NCBI GenBank assembly: GCA_022709365.1
Contig: JAKLIY010000016.1
Location: 20,080-84,079, forward strand
From: Pseudomonadota bacterium
GTDB lineage: Bacteria > Pseudomonadota > Gammaproteobacteria > Competibacterales > Competibacteraceae
Reading direction: 5' to 3'
DNA length: 64,000 nucleotides
A program made the translations under genes and the position numbers. Positions 54,343 to 63,820 of this stretch are shown piece by piece. Under the pieces are notes generated by a model. It was not told the origin of the DNA. It saw only the letters and a program-made list of their open reading frames with translations, and ran no database searches. Every line of letters begins with the position of its first letter. The first letter of the stretch is position 1.

Positions 54343-55377
54343 TTAGGAGTTGAGAGTTAGAGCCGGATCAGCAGACGTTCGTCTCGCTGATTCCAGGCGC
54401 TGAATGCGTTTTTCCAAGCGTTCCAGTTGGGCGTCCTGCCATTCAGGATACTGCAAGAGCGTTTCCACGGTCTGTTCCAATTCGACCAGGCGTTGTTCCA
54501 TCGCCTGGCCGATGCGCAACAAGGGACTGTTGCTGTGGGTTCGGGCCTCGACTCTGCCGCCTTGTTCATCTAGCACCATTTCCCGACCCACCGCATCAAC
54601 CGCCGCTTCGGGAAATTCCCGCATTTCTTCCAGAAACCCGTAAAGCAACAGCCGGTCGCAAAACACGTTGACCCGGCGAGGAACGCCCTGGGTATAGCGA
54701 TGGATCGCGGTATAAGCCGATTCATCGAAATGCGGAAAATCGCCGCGCCAGCCCACGATCTGCAAGCGATGCTCGATGTAAGGGCGGATTTCCGTATCGC
54801 TCAGGGGATTGAGATGGCAGGAGGCGATCACCCGTTGCCGAAGTTGCTCCATGCCAGGATCTTGAAGCGTCTGGCGGAATTCTTCCTGTCCCAGCAGGAA
54901 GCTTTGCAGTAGCGGCGTCTCGGCGACCTGAAAGTTCGAGAGCATCCGTAATTCTTCCAAGGAACGAACCGGCAGATTCTGCGCCTCGTCAACGATCAGC
55001 AATACGCGCCGACCGTGTTGGGCCTGAACGAGCAGGAAGTTCTCAAAGTGCTTGAGAAGAACCGCTTTACCGGCCCCCTCGTAGGGCAAACCGAAGGCGG
55101 CCACCACACTGCGCAACAAATCATCGGCTTCCAGTTGGGTCGTAACCAATTGCGCGGCGACCACCCGGTTGGAATCCAGTTCACCGAACAGGCTTTTGAC
55201 CAAGGTGGTTTTGCCGGTACCAATACCGCCGGTGATGACAATAAAACCCTCCCCCTGGCTCAATCCATAGCGCAAATAGGCCAGCGCTCGACTGTGAGTA
55301 CTGCTGCCGAAGAAAAACTTTGGGTCTGGACTTAACTGGAAGGGTTTACCGCTGAAGCCGTAGTAGCCGATATACAT
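54343..55377 (-). CDS. XrtA-associated ExeA-like AAA ATPase
   Basis: The 344-residue protein begins 'MYIGYYGFSGKPFQLSPDPK', typical of the family. Walker A is 'VITGGIGTGKTTLVKSL', Walker B 'VLLIVDEAQNLPVRSLEELR'. The C-terminal part has a coiled coil ('AMEQRLVELEQTVETLLQYP'). Such ATPases are standard in exosortase A loci and resemble ExeA/GspA; the role in export or regulation is not settled. Confidence 0.93.
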   Translation of the reverse strand: MYIGYYGFSGKPFQLSPDPKFFFGSSTHSRALAYLRYGLSQGEGFIVITGGIGTGKTTLVKSLFGELDSNRVVAAQLVTTQLEADDLLRSVVAAFGLPYEGAGKAVLLKHFENFLLVQAQHGRRVLLIVDEAQNLPVRSLEELRMLSNFQVAETPLLQSFLLGQEEFRQTLQDPGMEQLRQRVIASCHLNPLSDTEIRPYIEHRLQIVGWRGDFPHFDESAYTAIHRYTQGVPRRVNVFCDRLLLYGFLEEMREFPEAAVDAVGREMVLDEQGGRVEARTHSNSPLLRIGQAMEQRLVELEQTVETLLQYPEWQDAQLERLEKRIQRLESARRTSADPALTLNS

Positions 55378-55401
55378 GTTGGATGATGACAGGTCCGTGG
55401 T

Positions 55402-57099
55402 TTAAAACTTCATGCTGAAACGGACATTAAGCCGGTTCTCGCGAAATCCCTGATCGGCGGGTTCAGCGTCATTCTCATAATAACGATAACTGATCAGTCC
55501 GCCGGAGTCCGGAGTGAATACCCGCGCCAGGCCGATGACCGACACCCAGTAATTATTCTGCTGGTCTTCGCTTAATTCGTCGCGTTCCCAGCCGGTCCCG
55601 AGAAATGAGGCGGTGCGCGGCGCAAAACGCCAGGTCCATAATCCACCAACGCCATAAGCGCTTTCATCGAGGGCGGTGTCCTGGTACTGGCGGTCTTCGC
55701 TGAAGGCTCGCAAGCTGAAGCTGTTGCGCACCCGTTGATAGGTGATGTCCGTTTCAAAGAGTTTGCGTAGAAATTCCTGGTTGCTTAAACCGAATGGCCC
55801 GCCCACCGCCACGATTTGCCCTTGATCATCCAGCAGTATGGGCTGACCATCCGGGCCTACACCAGTCAGGTTATCGCTCAGCAATTGTTGAGTGCTGGTC
55901 ACTTCTTCGGTGTATCTAGCCGACCACTGAGTCCGTTGCGTCCGGTAATTCAACGAGCCTTCCCAATGGATGCCGGGGTTGAGACCGACGCTTTGATCGC
56001 GCCGACTGAGTTCAAAGCGGGTGCGTGCGGACGGCGTCCACTGGATAGCGACTTCGTTAAGATTCTGCCCATACAGCCCCGTCAAATCGAAGCGGCGATT
56101 CGGCGACCAGAGGGCGCCTAATCCCCAATACGAGCCATTATTATTATCGATCTGGAACGTGGCCAGATCGTTATTTTCATAACCGGCCTCGGCCAGCAAC
56201 GCCCATTGCCGGTTCAACCGATAGTTGGCTTGACCCGTTACGCTTTCCTGGGTGCTGCCGCCGTTATCCGACCCTGCGCTATTTTGTCCCTGTAAATCCT
56301 GCTGCTGACGGGAATAATCGAAGCTCCAGTTCAACAGACTGAAATGCCGCCCGCTTTTGAGATTCAGGTCGACGCTTTGAATATCGCCATTGGATGCGCC
56401 CCCCTGTCCATTGCTGTCAGCATTTTGGCCGAATCCGCTCCAGCTATAGCCATAACGCAACAACGCTTCCGTCCAACCGCCGAAATTCTGCCGCCAGTAG
56501 GGACTGAGGCCCAAACTGGTGGCTGTGGTTTGATCACCGGTTAACGCAATATTGCTGAATAGACCGATTGGATTGAAAATATCGGCGCTGCCCGGCAATC
56601 CCAGATTCAGATTGTTGAATAATCCGGTAGCGAACGACGAACCGCCGCCCAACCCCAAATTGCCGGCGTCTACCCGACTGCCGGACGAGACGGGAACCTG
56701 AGAAATGGAGCCATAGGCATCCAGGAAGAAATGATCCTGATACAACTCAGCCGTCCCGAACCCCAACAGATTATTATTGAGCTTGGCTTCGCCCTGCTGG
56801 GTGTAGAGCAGGCCCTGAGCGGTATAATCAAAGCGGGCCTCCACCCGTCCCCCTTGTTTGCGTACAGAAATACCCGGATCTACTTGTAAAACCAGATCGC
56901 CTTCGGCCTCATTGGACGGCGCGAGTCGGATGTTGTCGGAATAGGTCGCACCGACGCTGATCCTCGGCGTGATTTGCCACTCTCCAGCCGGGCGGCCATC
57001 GCTTTCCTGCGCCACAACAGGCCATCCAGCGACGGTCAGCCATAACGCTAACGTCCACTGGATGCTTTCCGGCAATGGCTGGCAGCGAAATTTATTCAC
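55402..57099 (-). CDS. XrtA-associated outer membrane beta-barrel protein
   Basis: A 565-residue protein with a signal peptide ('WTLALWLTVAGWPVVAQE') and then alternating strands rich in aromatic and polar residues ('ISVGATYSDNIRLAPSNEAE', 'YDYTAQGLLY'-like). It ends with an Asn-Arg-x-hydrophobic-strand-Phe pattern ('ENRLNVRFSMKF'), as in outer-membrane barrels. The family is a regular part of PEP-CTERM/EPS loci and may be an EPS secretion channel. The 'FDYTAQ' and Gly/Asn-rich loop near residues 140-180 are variable. No other anomalies. Confidence 0.88.
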   Translation of the reverse strand: MNKFRCQPLPESIQWTLALWLTVAGWPVVAQESDGRPAGEWQITPRISVGATYSDNIRLAPSNEAEGDLVLQVDPGISVRKQGGRVEARFDYTAQGLLYTQQGEAKLNNNLLGFGTAELYQDHFFLDAYGSISQVPVSSGSRVDAGNLGLGGGSSFATGLFNNLNLGLPGSADIFNPIGLFSNIALTGDQTTATSLGLSPYWRQNFGGWTEALLRYGYSWSGFGQNADSNGQGGASNGDIQSVDLNLKSGRHFSLLNWSFDYSRQQQDLQGQNSAGSDNGGSTQESVTGQANYRLNRQWALLAEAGYENNDLATFQIDNNNGSYWGLGALWSPNRRFDLTGLYGQNLNEVAIQWTPSARTRFELSRRDQSVGLNPGIHWEGSLNYRTQRTQWSARYTEEVTSTQQLLSDNLTGVGPDGQPILLDDQGQIVAVGGPFGLSNQEFLRKLFETDITYQRVRNSFSLRAFSEDRQYQDTALDESAYGVGGLWTWRFAPRTASFLGTGWERDELSEDQQNNYWVSVIGLARVFTPDSGGLISYRYYENDAEPADQGFRENRLNVRFSMKF

Positions 57100-57111
57100 C
57101 GACGCGACTCG

Positions 57112-58047
57112 CTACTCTTCGGCATCGCGATCACGCTCGTCACGGCCATAACCATATCGATAGCCATAACTATAACCGTAGTAATCAGCGCCGAGGATGC
57201 CGCGCTTCTTGTTGAGTACGAATCCAACGATCTGGTTTGGATTCAGCAGCGCCAGCGCCTCTTGCACCTGCGATTGATGAGTGCGCCCGGCCTCCACCAC
57301 CATGACAATTTGCCCGGCCAGGCTGGCCAGCACGCTCGCCTCGGTCGTGACCAGCAGCGGCGGCGAATCCATCACGATGATGCGGTCGGCATAGCGGCGG
57401 CTGACTTCTTCCGCCAGCTTGCGCATGTTGTCGCTGGCCAGCAGTTCCGTAGACAGATGATGAGTACTGCCGGCGGGCAGGATGGTCAGGGAGGGTACAT
57501 TCGTGTCGACCAGCACATCCGCCAGTTCCAGTTGCTCATCGATGAGCAAATCCACCAATCCCTGATCGGCCTCGAAACCGAGCATCCTGGCGATCGAGGG
57601 TTTGATCACGTCAGCATCCACCAGCAACACTGTGCGGTCGCGCTCAGCAGCGATGCTCAAGGCCAGATTGCAGGCGGTAAAGGTCTTGCCCTCGCCGGGT
57701 CGGGAACTGGTCACCATGATTAAGTTAGGATGTTCGACGATGGTGGCGCCCTTGCCCGCGGCGTTCATCAACAAGGGCCGCTTGATATGGCGGTATTCCT
57801 CCTTGATCCGGCTGCGTCGGGCATCAGGCACCAGCAAGCCTTGCGAACGTATGCGCTCCAAATCCAACAGGACCGAACGTTGCGTGCGCTTCGGCGCTAC
57901 AACAGACGTTGGGATGACAACAGGCGGGGATTTCGCTATCGCCGCCGCCCGCTCAATGAGGCTGTCTGACGTCGGTAGCGACAGGGCTGCCGGATCTTCG
58001 CGCAGTTGCGGCGCCCCGCTGCGCATTGCTCTCTCAATCATGTCCAT
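57112..58047 (-). CDS. XrtA-associated tyrosine-protein kinase (BY-kinase)
   Basis: From ATG 58047 ('MDMIERAMRSGAPQLRE'), with GAGG upstream, the 311-residue protein has Walker A 'VTSSRPGEGKTFTACNLALS', Walker A' 'TVLLVDADVIKPSIARM' and Walker B 'DRIIVMDSPPLLVTTEA'. The C-terminus is a Tyr cluster ('DYYGYSYGYRYGYGRDERD'), the autophosphorylation tail. It has no membrane segments of its own and would work with the chain-length protein encoded just upstream. It controls EPS polymerisation in related systems. Confidence 0.93.
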   Translation of the reverse strand: MDMIERAMRSGAPQLREDPAALSLPTSDSLIERAAAIAKSPPVVIPTSVVAPKRTQRSVLLDLERIRSQGLLVPDARRSRIKEEYRHIKRPLLMNAAGKGATIVEHPNLIMVTSSRPGEGKTFTACNLALSIAAERDRTVLLVDADVIKPSIARMLGFEADQGLVDLLIDEQLELADVLVDTNVPSLTILPAGSTHHLSTELLASDNMRKLAEEVSRRYADRIIVMDSPPLLVTTEASVLASLAGQIVMVVEAGRTHQSQVQEALALLNPNQIVGFVLNKKRGILGADYYGYSYGYRYGYGRDERDRDAEE

Positions 58048-58066
58048 GATGCGCCTCTGAAACCTG

Positions 58067-59677
58067 TCATAATGGTGGTAGTTTGAAACCCGTGATTTCG
58101 ACGACCAGCAACCCGCCATAGAGTATCAGCAGGCACCCGCCCAGCGCGAAATACCCGAGCAGCCCCCACCGATTCCGTCGTGCAGCAGTGGGTGACAAGA
58201 CAATGTTGACACTGCCAAACACCGGAATCTGCGTTGCGCGCATCAGACTTTGTCGACTGTCGAAGGTTGGCCAGAGTTGTGCGAGGAGGAACGCCAGCGC
58301 GCCGCCGACTCCCAGTGCGCCCAACAAGACCCCGGAGATCAACAACGGACGGTTAGGGCCGGTCGGCTCCAGCGGCACCCGGGGCGGATCGATGATGCGA
58401 AAACGAATATCCTGATTGGTCTGCTCGGCTTGCTGAGACAGCCGCGCCGACTCCCGCCGGCCGACCAGTTCATCGTATTTCTTGCGGTTGACTTCATAAT
58501 CGCGATTCAGCGCGATCAGCTCGGCTTCGACTTGAGGTACCGTGCTGACCTGATCCTGCAACTCTTTGCGCCGCTTTTCGTATTCCACCAGCCGCGCTTG
58601 CAGGGAGGCAACATTGGCTTCTTCCTGGGCCAGCGCGACCTTGAGTTGTTGGTAAACCGGATTGGCGTCCACGCCTGCCGGGCCGAAACCGCCCACATTA
58701 CTGGCGGCGTTCGCAGCAGCACTGGCCGCCAGGCTGGCCTGGTATTGCGCCAGTTCGTCTTCGCGCTGTTTTTTTAAATCGGCGATGGTCTGCTTGAGAA
58801 TGCCGACATCAGGATGGCGTTCGGTGTATTTCAGCAGCAGCTCGTCGAGCTTCTGTTCAAGACTCTGAATCCGGGCGTCAATCGGTAAAGCGGCACCGGC
58901 CGCAGGACCCGCGCCCGTGCCGGGCTGGGGACCGATGCCAAAGGTCGGCTCTTCACCGCCGATCTGCTGCAACAACGAATTGCGGCGGCTTTCCGCCTGA
59001 TTCAGGTCCAGCCGGACGGTTTCTACATCAGCACTGGCCTGTTGCAAACGGGTATAGTAGTTCTGTCCTTCGGACGGCATCAGCCCGACGTTCTTGAGTT
59101 TGAACTCCTTGAGCCGGTTCTCCGCCTCCACCAAACGCGCCTCGTATTCAGCAATCTGTTTTTCCAGGAAGCGTTGAGCCGTGTCGGTATCCTGGCGCGT
59201 TTCACCGAGCAGGTTTTCCACAAACACGGTCACTACGGCCTGCACGACTTTTTTAGCCAATTGCGGATCATTGTCGATAAAGGCAATGCCGTACAGATTC
59301 TCGCGTCCTGCGCCTGTTAGCTGAATTCGTTTCTGCAAGTTGTTGATGATTGACTCCATACCCTCGGTATCTTGGGCGCGGATATCCAGATCGGCGTTAC
59401 GGGCAATCTTTTCGAGGTTGGGGCGGCTCAGGAGCGTTCGCGTCATCAAACCAATTTGCGCGTCCGGGTTGACGCTCACGGTCAAACCCTGCAGCAGAGG
59501 CCGCAAAATCGACTGGGTGTCGACAAACACCCGGGCGGAGGCCTCGTACTGATCAGGCAATCGATAAACCACCGTCCAGCCGATCAGGCAAACCAGCCAG
59601 GCACCGCCCAAGGCATACCAGCGATTGCGCCAAATGCCTCGCAAATAATCCAACAATTGTTCGATAATTTCATACAT
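58067..59677 (-). CDS. XrtA-associated chain-length determinant protein (Wzz family)
   Basis: A 536-residue protein with one N-terminal membrane helix ('YALGGAWLVCLIGWTVVYRL') and a second near the C-terminus ('LISGVLLGALGVGGALAFLL'), with a third at 'GCLLILYGGLLVVEI'. Between them lies a long periplasmic coiled coil ('LVEAENRLKEFKLKNVGLMP', 'QARLVEYEKRRKELQDQVST'). This is the Wzz/GNVR architecture. With the kinase next to it, it sets polysaccharide length. Confidence 0.94.
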   Translation of the reverse strand: MYEIIEQLLDYLRGIWRNRWYALGGAWLVCLIGWTVVYRLPDQYEASARVFVDTQSILRPLLQGLTVSVNPDAQIGLMTRTLLSRPNLEKIARNADLDIRAQDTEGMESIINNLQKRIQLTGAGRENLYGIAFIDNDPQLAKKVVQAVVTVFVENLLGETRQDTDTAQRFLEKQIAEYEARLVEAENRLKEFKLKNVGLMPSEGQNYYTRLQQASADVETVRLDLNQAESRRNSLLQQIGGEEPTFGIGPQPGTGAGPAAGAALPIDARIQSLEQKLDELLLKYTERHPDVGILKQTIADLKKQREDELAQYQASLAASAAANAASNVGGFGPAGVDANPVYQQLKVALAQEEANVASLQARLVEYEKRRKELQDQVSTVPQVEAELIALNRDYEVNRKKYDELVGRRESARLSQQAEQTNQDIRFRIIDPPRVPLEPTGPNRPLLISGVLLGALGVGGALAFLLAQLWPTFDSRQSLMRATQIPVFGSVNIVLSPTAARRNRWGLLGYFALGGCLLILYGGLLVVEITGFKLPPL

Positions 59678-59713
59678 GGCTGCGCCCTCGGTTTCTACCC
59701 GCTCGATGCGAGC

Positions 59714-60355
59714 TCAGAACCAGGATTCCGGAATGATCAGGATGTCGCCGGGCAACATATCGACATTGGCGTTAATATCGCCATCATTCAGCAAATCATC
59801 AACCCGCGCCAGGTACTCCTGCTGCTGGTCATCGACCACTCGGACGATCTTGGTATTGTTGCCATCGGCAAACTCGGTGAGTCCACCGACGGCGATCATG
59901 ACATCCAGCAGCGTCATTCTCTGCTTGTAAGCGATCGCCTGGGGTTTAGTCGCTTGACCGACGACGCGGATTTGTTCGCTGTACGGACCGATGCCGCCGG
60001 CGACGATGACCGTGACGATGGGTTGGCGGATGTAGGTCTCCAAGGCTTTTTCCAGATCGCGAGCCAGTTGGGTAGGAGTCTTGCCACTGGCCTGTAAATC
60101 TTCAACCAGCGGCGTGGAAATCTTGCCGTCGGGCCGGACGGTGACCGACTGGGACACTTCAGGATTGCGCCAGACGAAAATTTGCACCTCGTCGCCGGGG
60201 CCAATCAAATAGGTGTATTCATCCGGCGAAGCAGTCTGGGAACCATAGCTGGTTGAGGGCGGTAACAGCTCGCCCTTCGGGCTGGCGCACGCCCCCAGCA
60301 AAACCGTCGCGATCAATGAGAGTCCTATGGATGCCCTGTGCCTTGGTTTTATCAT
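59714..60355 (-). CDS. XrtA-associated polysaccharide export lipoprotein (Wza-like)
   Basis: A 213-residue protein with a lipoprotein signal ending 'LIATVLLGACAS', so Cys is the lipidation site. The poly-export domain is 'YLIGPGDEVQIFVWRNPEVS' with 'VRPDGKISTPLVEDLQASGK', followed by a SLBB-type domain ('GQATKPQAIAYKQRMTLLDV'). It forms the outer-membrane export channel component. It is first in the cluster; the promoter must lie in the 116-bp gap to the divergent ABC gene. Confidence 0.94.
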   Translation of the reverse strand: MIKPRHRASIGLSLIATVLLGACASPKGELLPPSTSYGSQTASPDEYTYLIGPGDEVQIFVWRNPEVSQSVTVRPDGKISTPLVEDLQASGKTPTQLARDLEKALETYIRQPIVTVIVAGGIGPYSEQIRVVGQATKPQAIAYKQRMTLLDVMIAVGGLTEFADGNNTKIVRVVDDQQQEYLARVDDLLNDGDINANVDMLPGDILIIPESWF

Positions 60356-60471
60356 GCGCCGTGTCCTCTACAGCTTTACATTCGTCTGTTCAATTTGCGT
60401 TGTCGAAGGAGATACATTGGATAATACCGCAACCAACCAACGACGCTTGTTTCTAATTATATAGAGTCGCT

Positions 60472-61164
60472 ATGCATAATTCATCGGCTTTCATCCAAAT
60501 TCGGCGGCTGGCCCGAAGGTATATTGAAGGCGAGCAGCAGCGGAATATTTTTGCCGACCTCGATCTGGACATCGAACGCGGCGCGTTTATCGCTCTGCTC
60601 GGTCCGTCGGGTTGCGGCAAATCGACCCTGCTCAACCTGCTCAGCGGTATCGATCTGCCAGACGCCGGCCAGATTTATATCGATGGCTGCTCCCTGACCG
60701 GGATGAACGAGCGGGAACGCACCCGGTTTCGCCGCCGCCATATCGGTTTCGTGTTTCAGTTCTTCAACCTGATCCCGACGCTGACCGTTGAAGAAAATCT
60801 GCTCTTGCCGTTGGAGTTGAATGGACTCACGACGCTTGACCAGCGCAATCGGGCGCTGGAGTTGCTGGATAACGTGGGATTGGGCGACCGTAGAAACAGC
60901 TTTCCAGAACGGCTGTCTGGCGGGGAACAACAGCGACTGGCCATTGCCCGGGCGCTGGTTCACAGCCCTTGGTTACTACTGGCTGATGAGCCGACTGGCA
61001 ATCTCGACGCCGCCACCGGTGAGCGGATTCTGGAATTGTTGCTGAAACTGCACCGGCAAGCGGGAACCACGATTGTGATGGTGACCCATAGCCAGGAAGT
61101 TGCGGCTCGTGCCGATCGGATCCTGGTGCTGAACAATGGCGATATCCGGGAGATGAACCGATGA
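60472..61164 (+). CDS. ABC transporter ATP-binding protein (LolD/MacB type)
   Basis: The 230-residue ATPase has Walker A '[20 protein letters not shown]', Q-loop '[20 protein letters not shown]', signature '[16 protein letters not shown]' and Walker B '[12 protein letters not shown]', then the switch His in '[13 protein letters not shown]'. The '[20 protein letters not shown]' run is typical of the LolD/FtsE/MacB group. It overlaps the permease by 4 bp. Confidence 0.95.
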   Translation: MHNSSAFIQIRRLARRYIEGEQQRNIFADLDLDIERGAFIALLGPSGCGKSTLLNLLSGIDLPDAGQIYIDGCSLTGMNERERTRFRRRHIGFVFQFFNLIPTLTVEENLLLPLELNGLTTLDQRNRALELLDNVGLGDRRNSFPERLSGGEQQRLAIARALVHSPWLLLADEPTGNLDAATGERILELLLKLHRQAGTTIVMVTHSQEVAARADRILVLNNGDIREMNR

Positions 61165-63668
61165 CGCCGTTGTTCTGGCGGGCGCTGTTGCGGTATCCGT
61201 TGCGGCGTCCCTGGCAACTGGGCTTGGCGATTCTGGGCATCGCCCTGGGCGTGGCGGTGGTGGTGGCGGTGGATTTGGCGAACGCCAGCGCCCGCCGCAG
61301 CTTTGCGCTGGCGATGGAGCGAATCTCGGGCCAGGCGACGCATCGCCTGGTGGGCGATGCCCAGGGCATCCCAGAAGCGTGGTATGTCCAAATGCGGGTG
61401 GAGCGGGGCTTTCGTCCCTCCGCGCCGGTCGTCACCGGTTACCTGCCGAACGCCGATCGACCGGGCCAACTGCTGCAAATCCTCGGTATTGATCCGTTTG
61501 CCGAGCGTCCATTTCGCCATCCCGCCGCTGATCTAACCGGCGGCAACTTCGATTTACGTGCTTTGCTGGTGAATCCAGACGCGGCGCTATTGCCCGAAGC
61601 CCTGGGCGAACAGATCACCCTCAAACGCGGCGAGCAACGCTTGACCCTGAAACGCGCCGGGACGCTGCGCGGACCGGAACTGGACGGGCTGATCATTACC
61701 GACCTTAGCACCGCGCAAACGCTGCTCGGCATGGCGGGACATTTGAGTCATGTTGATCTCATTTTGCCGGACGGCGCGGCGGGCGAACGGCAAGCGGAGG
61801 AACTGCGCGCCCGGTTGCCGCCAGAATTGCGGCTGGAGCGCCCGGCTCAACGCAATCAGACGATAGCGGATTTAAGCGCCTCTTTTTCCCTGAACCTGAC
61901 GGCGATGAGTCTACTGGCGCTAGTCGTGGGCATGTTCCTGATTTACAACGCTATAACGTTCTCGGTGGTGCAACGCCGTTCACTGCTGGGGCTATTGCGA
62001 GCACTGGGCGTCAGTCGCCGGGAACTGTTTATCGGCGTTCTGGGTGAGGCGCTGCTGCTCGGTCTGGCGGGAACCCTGCTCGGCAGTTTGCTCGGTCTCT
62101 GGCTCGGTTCCGGGTTGGTGCATCTGGTGACCCGCACGATCAACGACCTTTATTATGTCCTCAGCGTCCGTGAGTTCTTCATCGATCCGTGGTCGCTGGC
62201 TAAGGGCGCGACGCTGGGCGTGTGCGCAACGTTGGCCGCAGCCTGGCTGCCGGCGCGGGAAGCCGCAGATGCGCCACCGGGCGCAGTATTGAGCCGGGCG
62301 CATTTGGAAAGTCGCTGGCAGTCGTCTCTGCCCTGCTTCCTGCTGGCCGGTCTGGCGCTGTTGGGAACAGGCGGTCTGGTGTTGACGTTCTCTCAATCGC
62401 TGGCTGCGGGCTTTACCGGGTTATTCCTGCTGATTCTCGGCTGCGCGCTACTAACCCCGCCTATCGTAGTCGGTCTGGTTCGGTTGAATCAGCCGCTAAC
62501 CGCACGGTGGGGATTATTAGCGCGCATGGCCAACCGCGATGTCGCCCGTCATCTCAGCCGCACCGGGATCGCCGTAGCGGCGCTGATGGTGGCATTTTCC
62601 GCTACGGTCGGCGTAGGGGTGATGGTAGACAGTTTCCGGGGCGGCGTGGCGATCTGGATTAATGATTTGCTGAATGCGGACTTATACGTTGCGCCTGCCG
62701 CCATTGAAAACGGCGGCAACCGTTCGGAAGCGCTGCATCCTGCCGCCTTGGCCGTGTTGAGGGATACACTGGGCATCGCGGGAGTCTCCACCTATCGGGC
62801 AAGCTCGGTTGATCTTGACGGTCGCCCGGTCATCCTGATTGCGGTGGACCTTGCTCCGGCGTCCCAAGCCGGTTATCGGTTGATTGCGGGCACCCCGGAC
62901 GCCGCTTGGCGGGCGTTTCAAACCGGTGAGGCGCTCCTGATTTCCGAACCGCTGGCTTATCGGCGGGGATTGACCGTCGGTGACGGGTTGGAGCTGCCGA
63001 CGGATCAAGGCGTGCGCCGTTTCACCATCGCCGGGGTGTTTCTGGATTACGGTTCAGAACATGGGCGGATTCTGCTGCATCGCGCCGGGTATGAGCGGTA
63101 TTGGCATAACCCTACTGTGGGTTCCGCCGCCGCCTTCGCCGCGCCGGGTGAAGATCTGGCGGCGTTGCGCGAGCGGTTGCAGGAGCGGTTGGGGCCGGTC
63201 CAGGCGCTGCTGATCCGTTCCAATCGCGATATTCAAAGCCGCACGCTAGAGATTTTTGACCGGACGTTCACCATTACCCAGGTGTTGCGGGTGTTGGCGA
63301 TTCTGGTCGCAGTGGTTGGAGTATTGAGCGCGCTGCTGGCGCTGCAACTGGAGCGAGCGCGGGAGTTTGCGACGTTGCGGGCGATGGGGATGACGGCGTG
63401 GGAAGTTGGTGGGCTGGTGTCGTTGCAAACGGGCTTCATGGGGGCAGCGGCAGGATTGTTGGCGATTCCCACCGGTCTGTTGCTGGCGTCGGTGTTGGTT
63501 TTCGTCATTAATCGCCGGGCGTTCGGCTGGAGTCTGCCGTTTGAAGTGAATCCACTACTGCTATTGGAAACAGTGGCGCTGGCGATCTTTGCGGCGTTAC
63601 TGGCCGGGTTATATCCGATCTGGCGCATGGCTCGCGCCCGGCCCGCTGAAGCGTTGCGGATGGAGTAG
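61161..63668 (+). CDS. ABC transporter permease (double FtsX-domain)
   Basis: An 835-residue membrane protein with an N-terminal helix ('LGLAILGIALGVAVVVAVDL'), a periplasmic domain, then FtsX segments ('AMSLLALVVGMFLIYNAITF' and 'LLRALGVSRRELFIGVLGEA'). A second periplasmic domain follows, and the C-terminal FtsX unit ends 'LYPIWRMARARPAEALRME'. This is the large-permease type found with LolD-like ATPases, which extracts or moves lipids or lipoproteins. Substrate unknown; it may serve the neighbouring envelope polysaccharide system, but the strand differs. Confidence 0.92.
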   Translation: MTPLFWRALLRYPLRRPWQLGLAILGIALGVAVVVAVDLANASARRSFALAMERISGQATHRLVGDAQGIPEAWYVQMRVERGFRPSAPVVTGYLPNADRPGQLLQILGIDPFAERPFRHPAADLTGGNFDLRALLVNPDAALLPEALGEQITLKRGEQRLTLKRAGTLRGPELDGLIITDLSTAQTLLGMAGHLSHVDLILPDGAAGERQAEELRARLPPELRLERPAQRNQTIADLSASFSLNLTAMSLLALVVGMFLIYNAITFSVVQRRSLLGLLRALGVSRRELFIGVLGEALLLGLAGTLLGSLLGLWLGSGLVHLVTRTINDLYYVLSVREFFIDPWSLAKGATLGVCATLAAAWLPAREAADAPPGAVLSRAHLESRWQSSLPCFLLAGLALLGTGGLVLTFSQSLAAGFTGLFLLILGCALLTPPIVVGLVRLNQPLTARWGLLARMANRDVARHLSRTGIAVAALMVAFSATVGVGVMVDSFRGGVAIWINDLLNADLYVAPAAIENGGNRSEALHPAALAVLRDTLGIAGVSTYRASSVDLDGRPVILIAVDLAPASQAGYRLIAGTPDAAWRAFQTGEALLISEPLAYRRGLTVGDGLELPTDQGVRRFTIAGVFLDYGSEHGRILLHRAGYERYWHNPTVGSAAAFAAPGEDLAALRERLQERLGPVQALLIRSNRDIQSRTLEIFDRTFTITQVLRVLAILVAVVGVLSALLALQLERAREFATLRAMGMTAWEVGGLVSLQTGFMGAAAGLLAIPTGLLLASVLVFVINRRAFGWSLPFEVNPLLLLETVALAIFAALLAGLYPIWRMARARPAEALRME

Positions 63669-63697
63669 CGTCCGAGTTGCATAACCTCGGCGACATG

Positions 63698-63718
63698 GCC
63701 CCGCAAGAAAGGCGGGGC
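63698..63718 (+). terminator. Hairpin after the ABC permease
   Basis: GCCCCGC (63698-63704) pairs with GCGGGGC (63712-63718) over a 7-nt loop, 29 bp after the stop. An AT-rich stretch begins soon after, but no immediate T-run. Confidence 0.5.
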
Positions 63719-63820
63719 GAAGAGATTTTGGACCGGATAGCCATCGCTGTTCTTGCATTTTTTATATTTCAATATAATTTTGCTAAATAAGTTAAGCAAG
63801 AAAACAAGTCAGTTTAGGAG

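Noticed and set aside
55402..57099. PEP-CTERM substrate in the EPS cluster
   Set aside because: The C-terminus is a beta-barrel strand ending in Phe, without a PEP motif, helix and basic tail.
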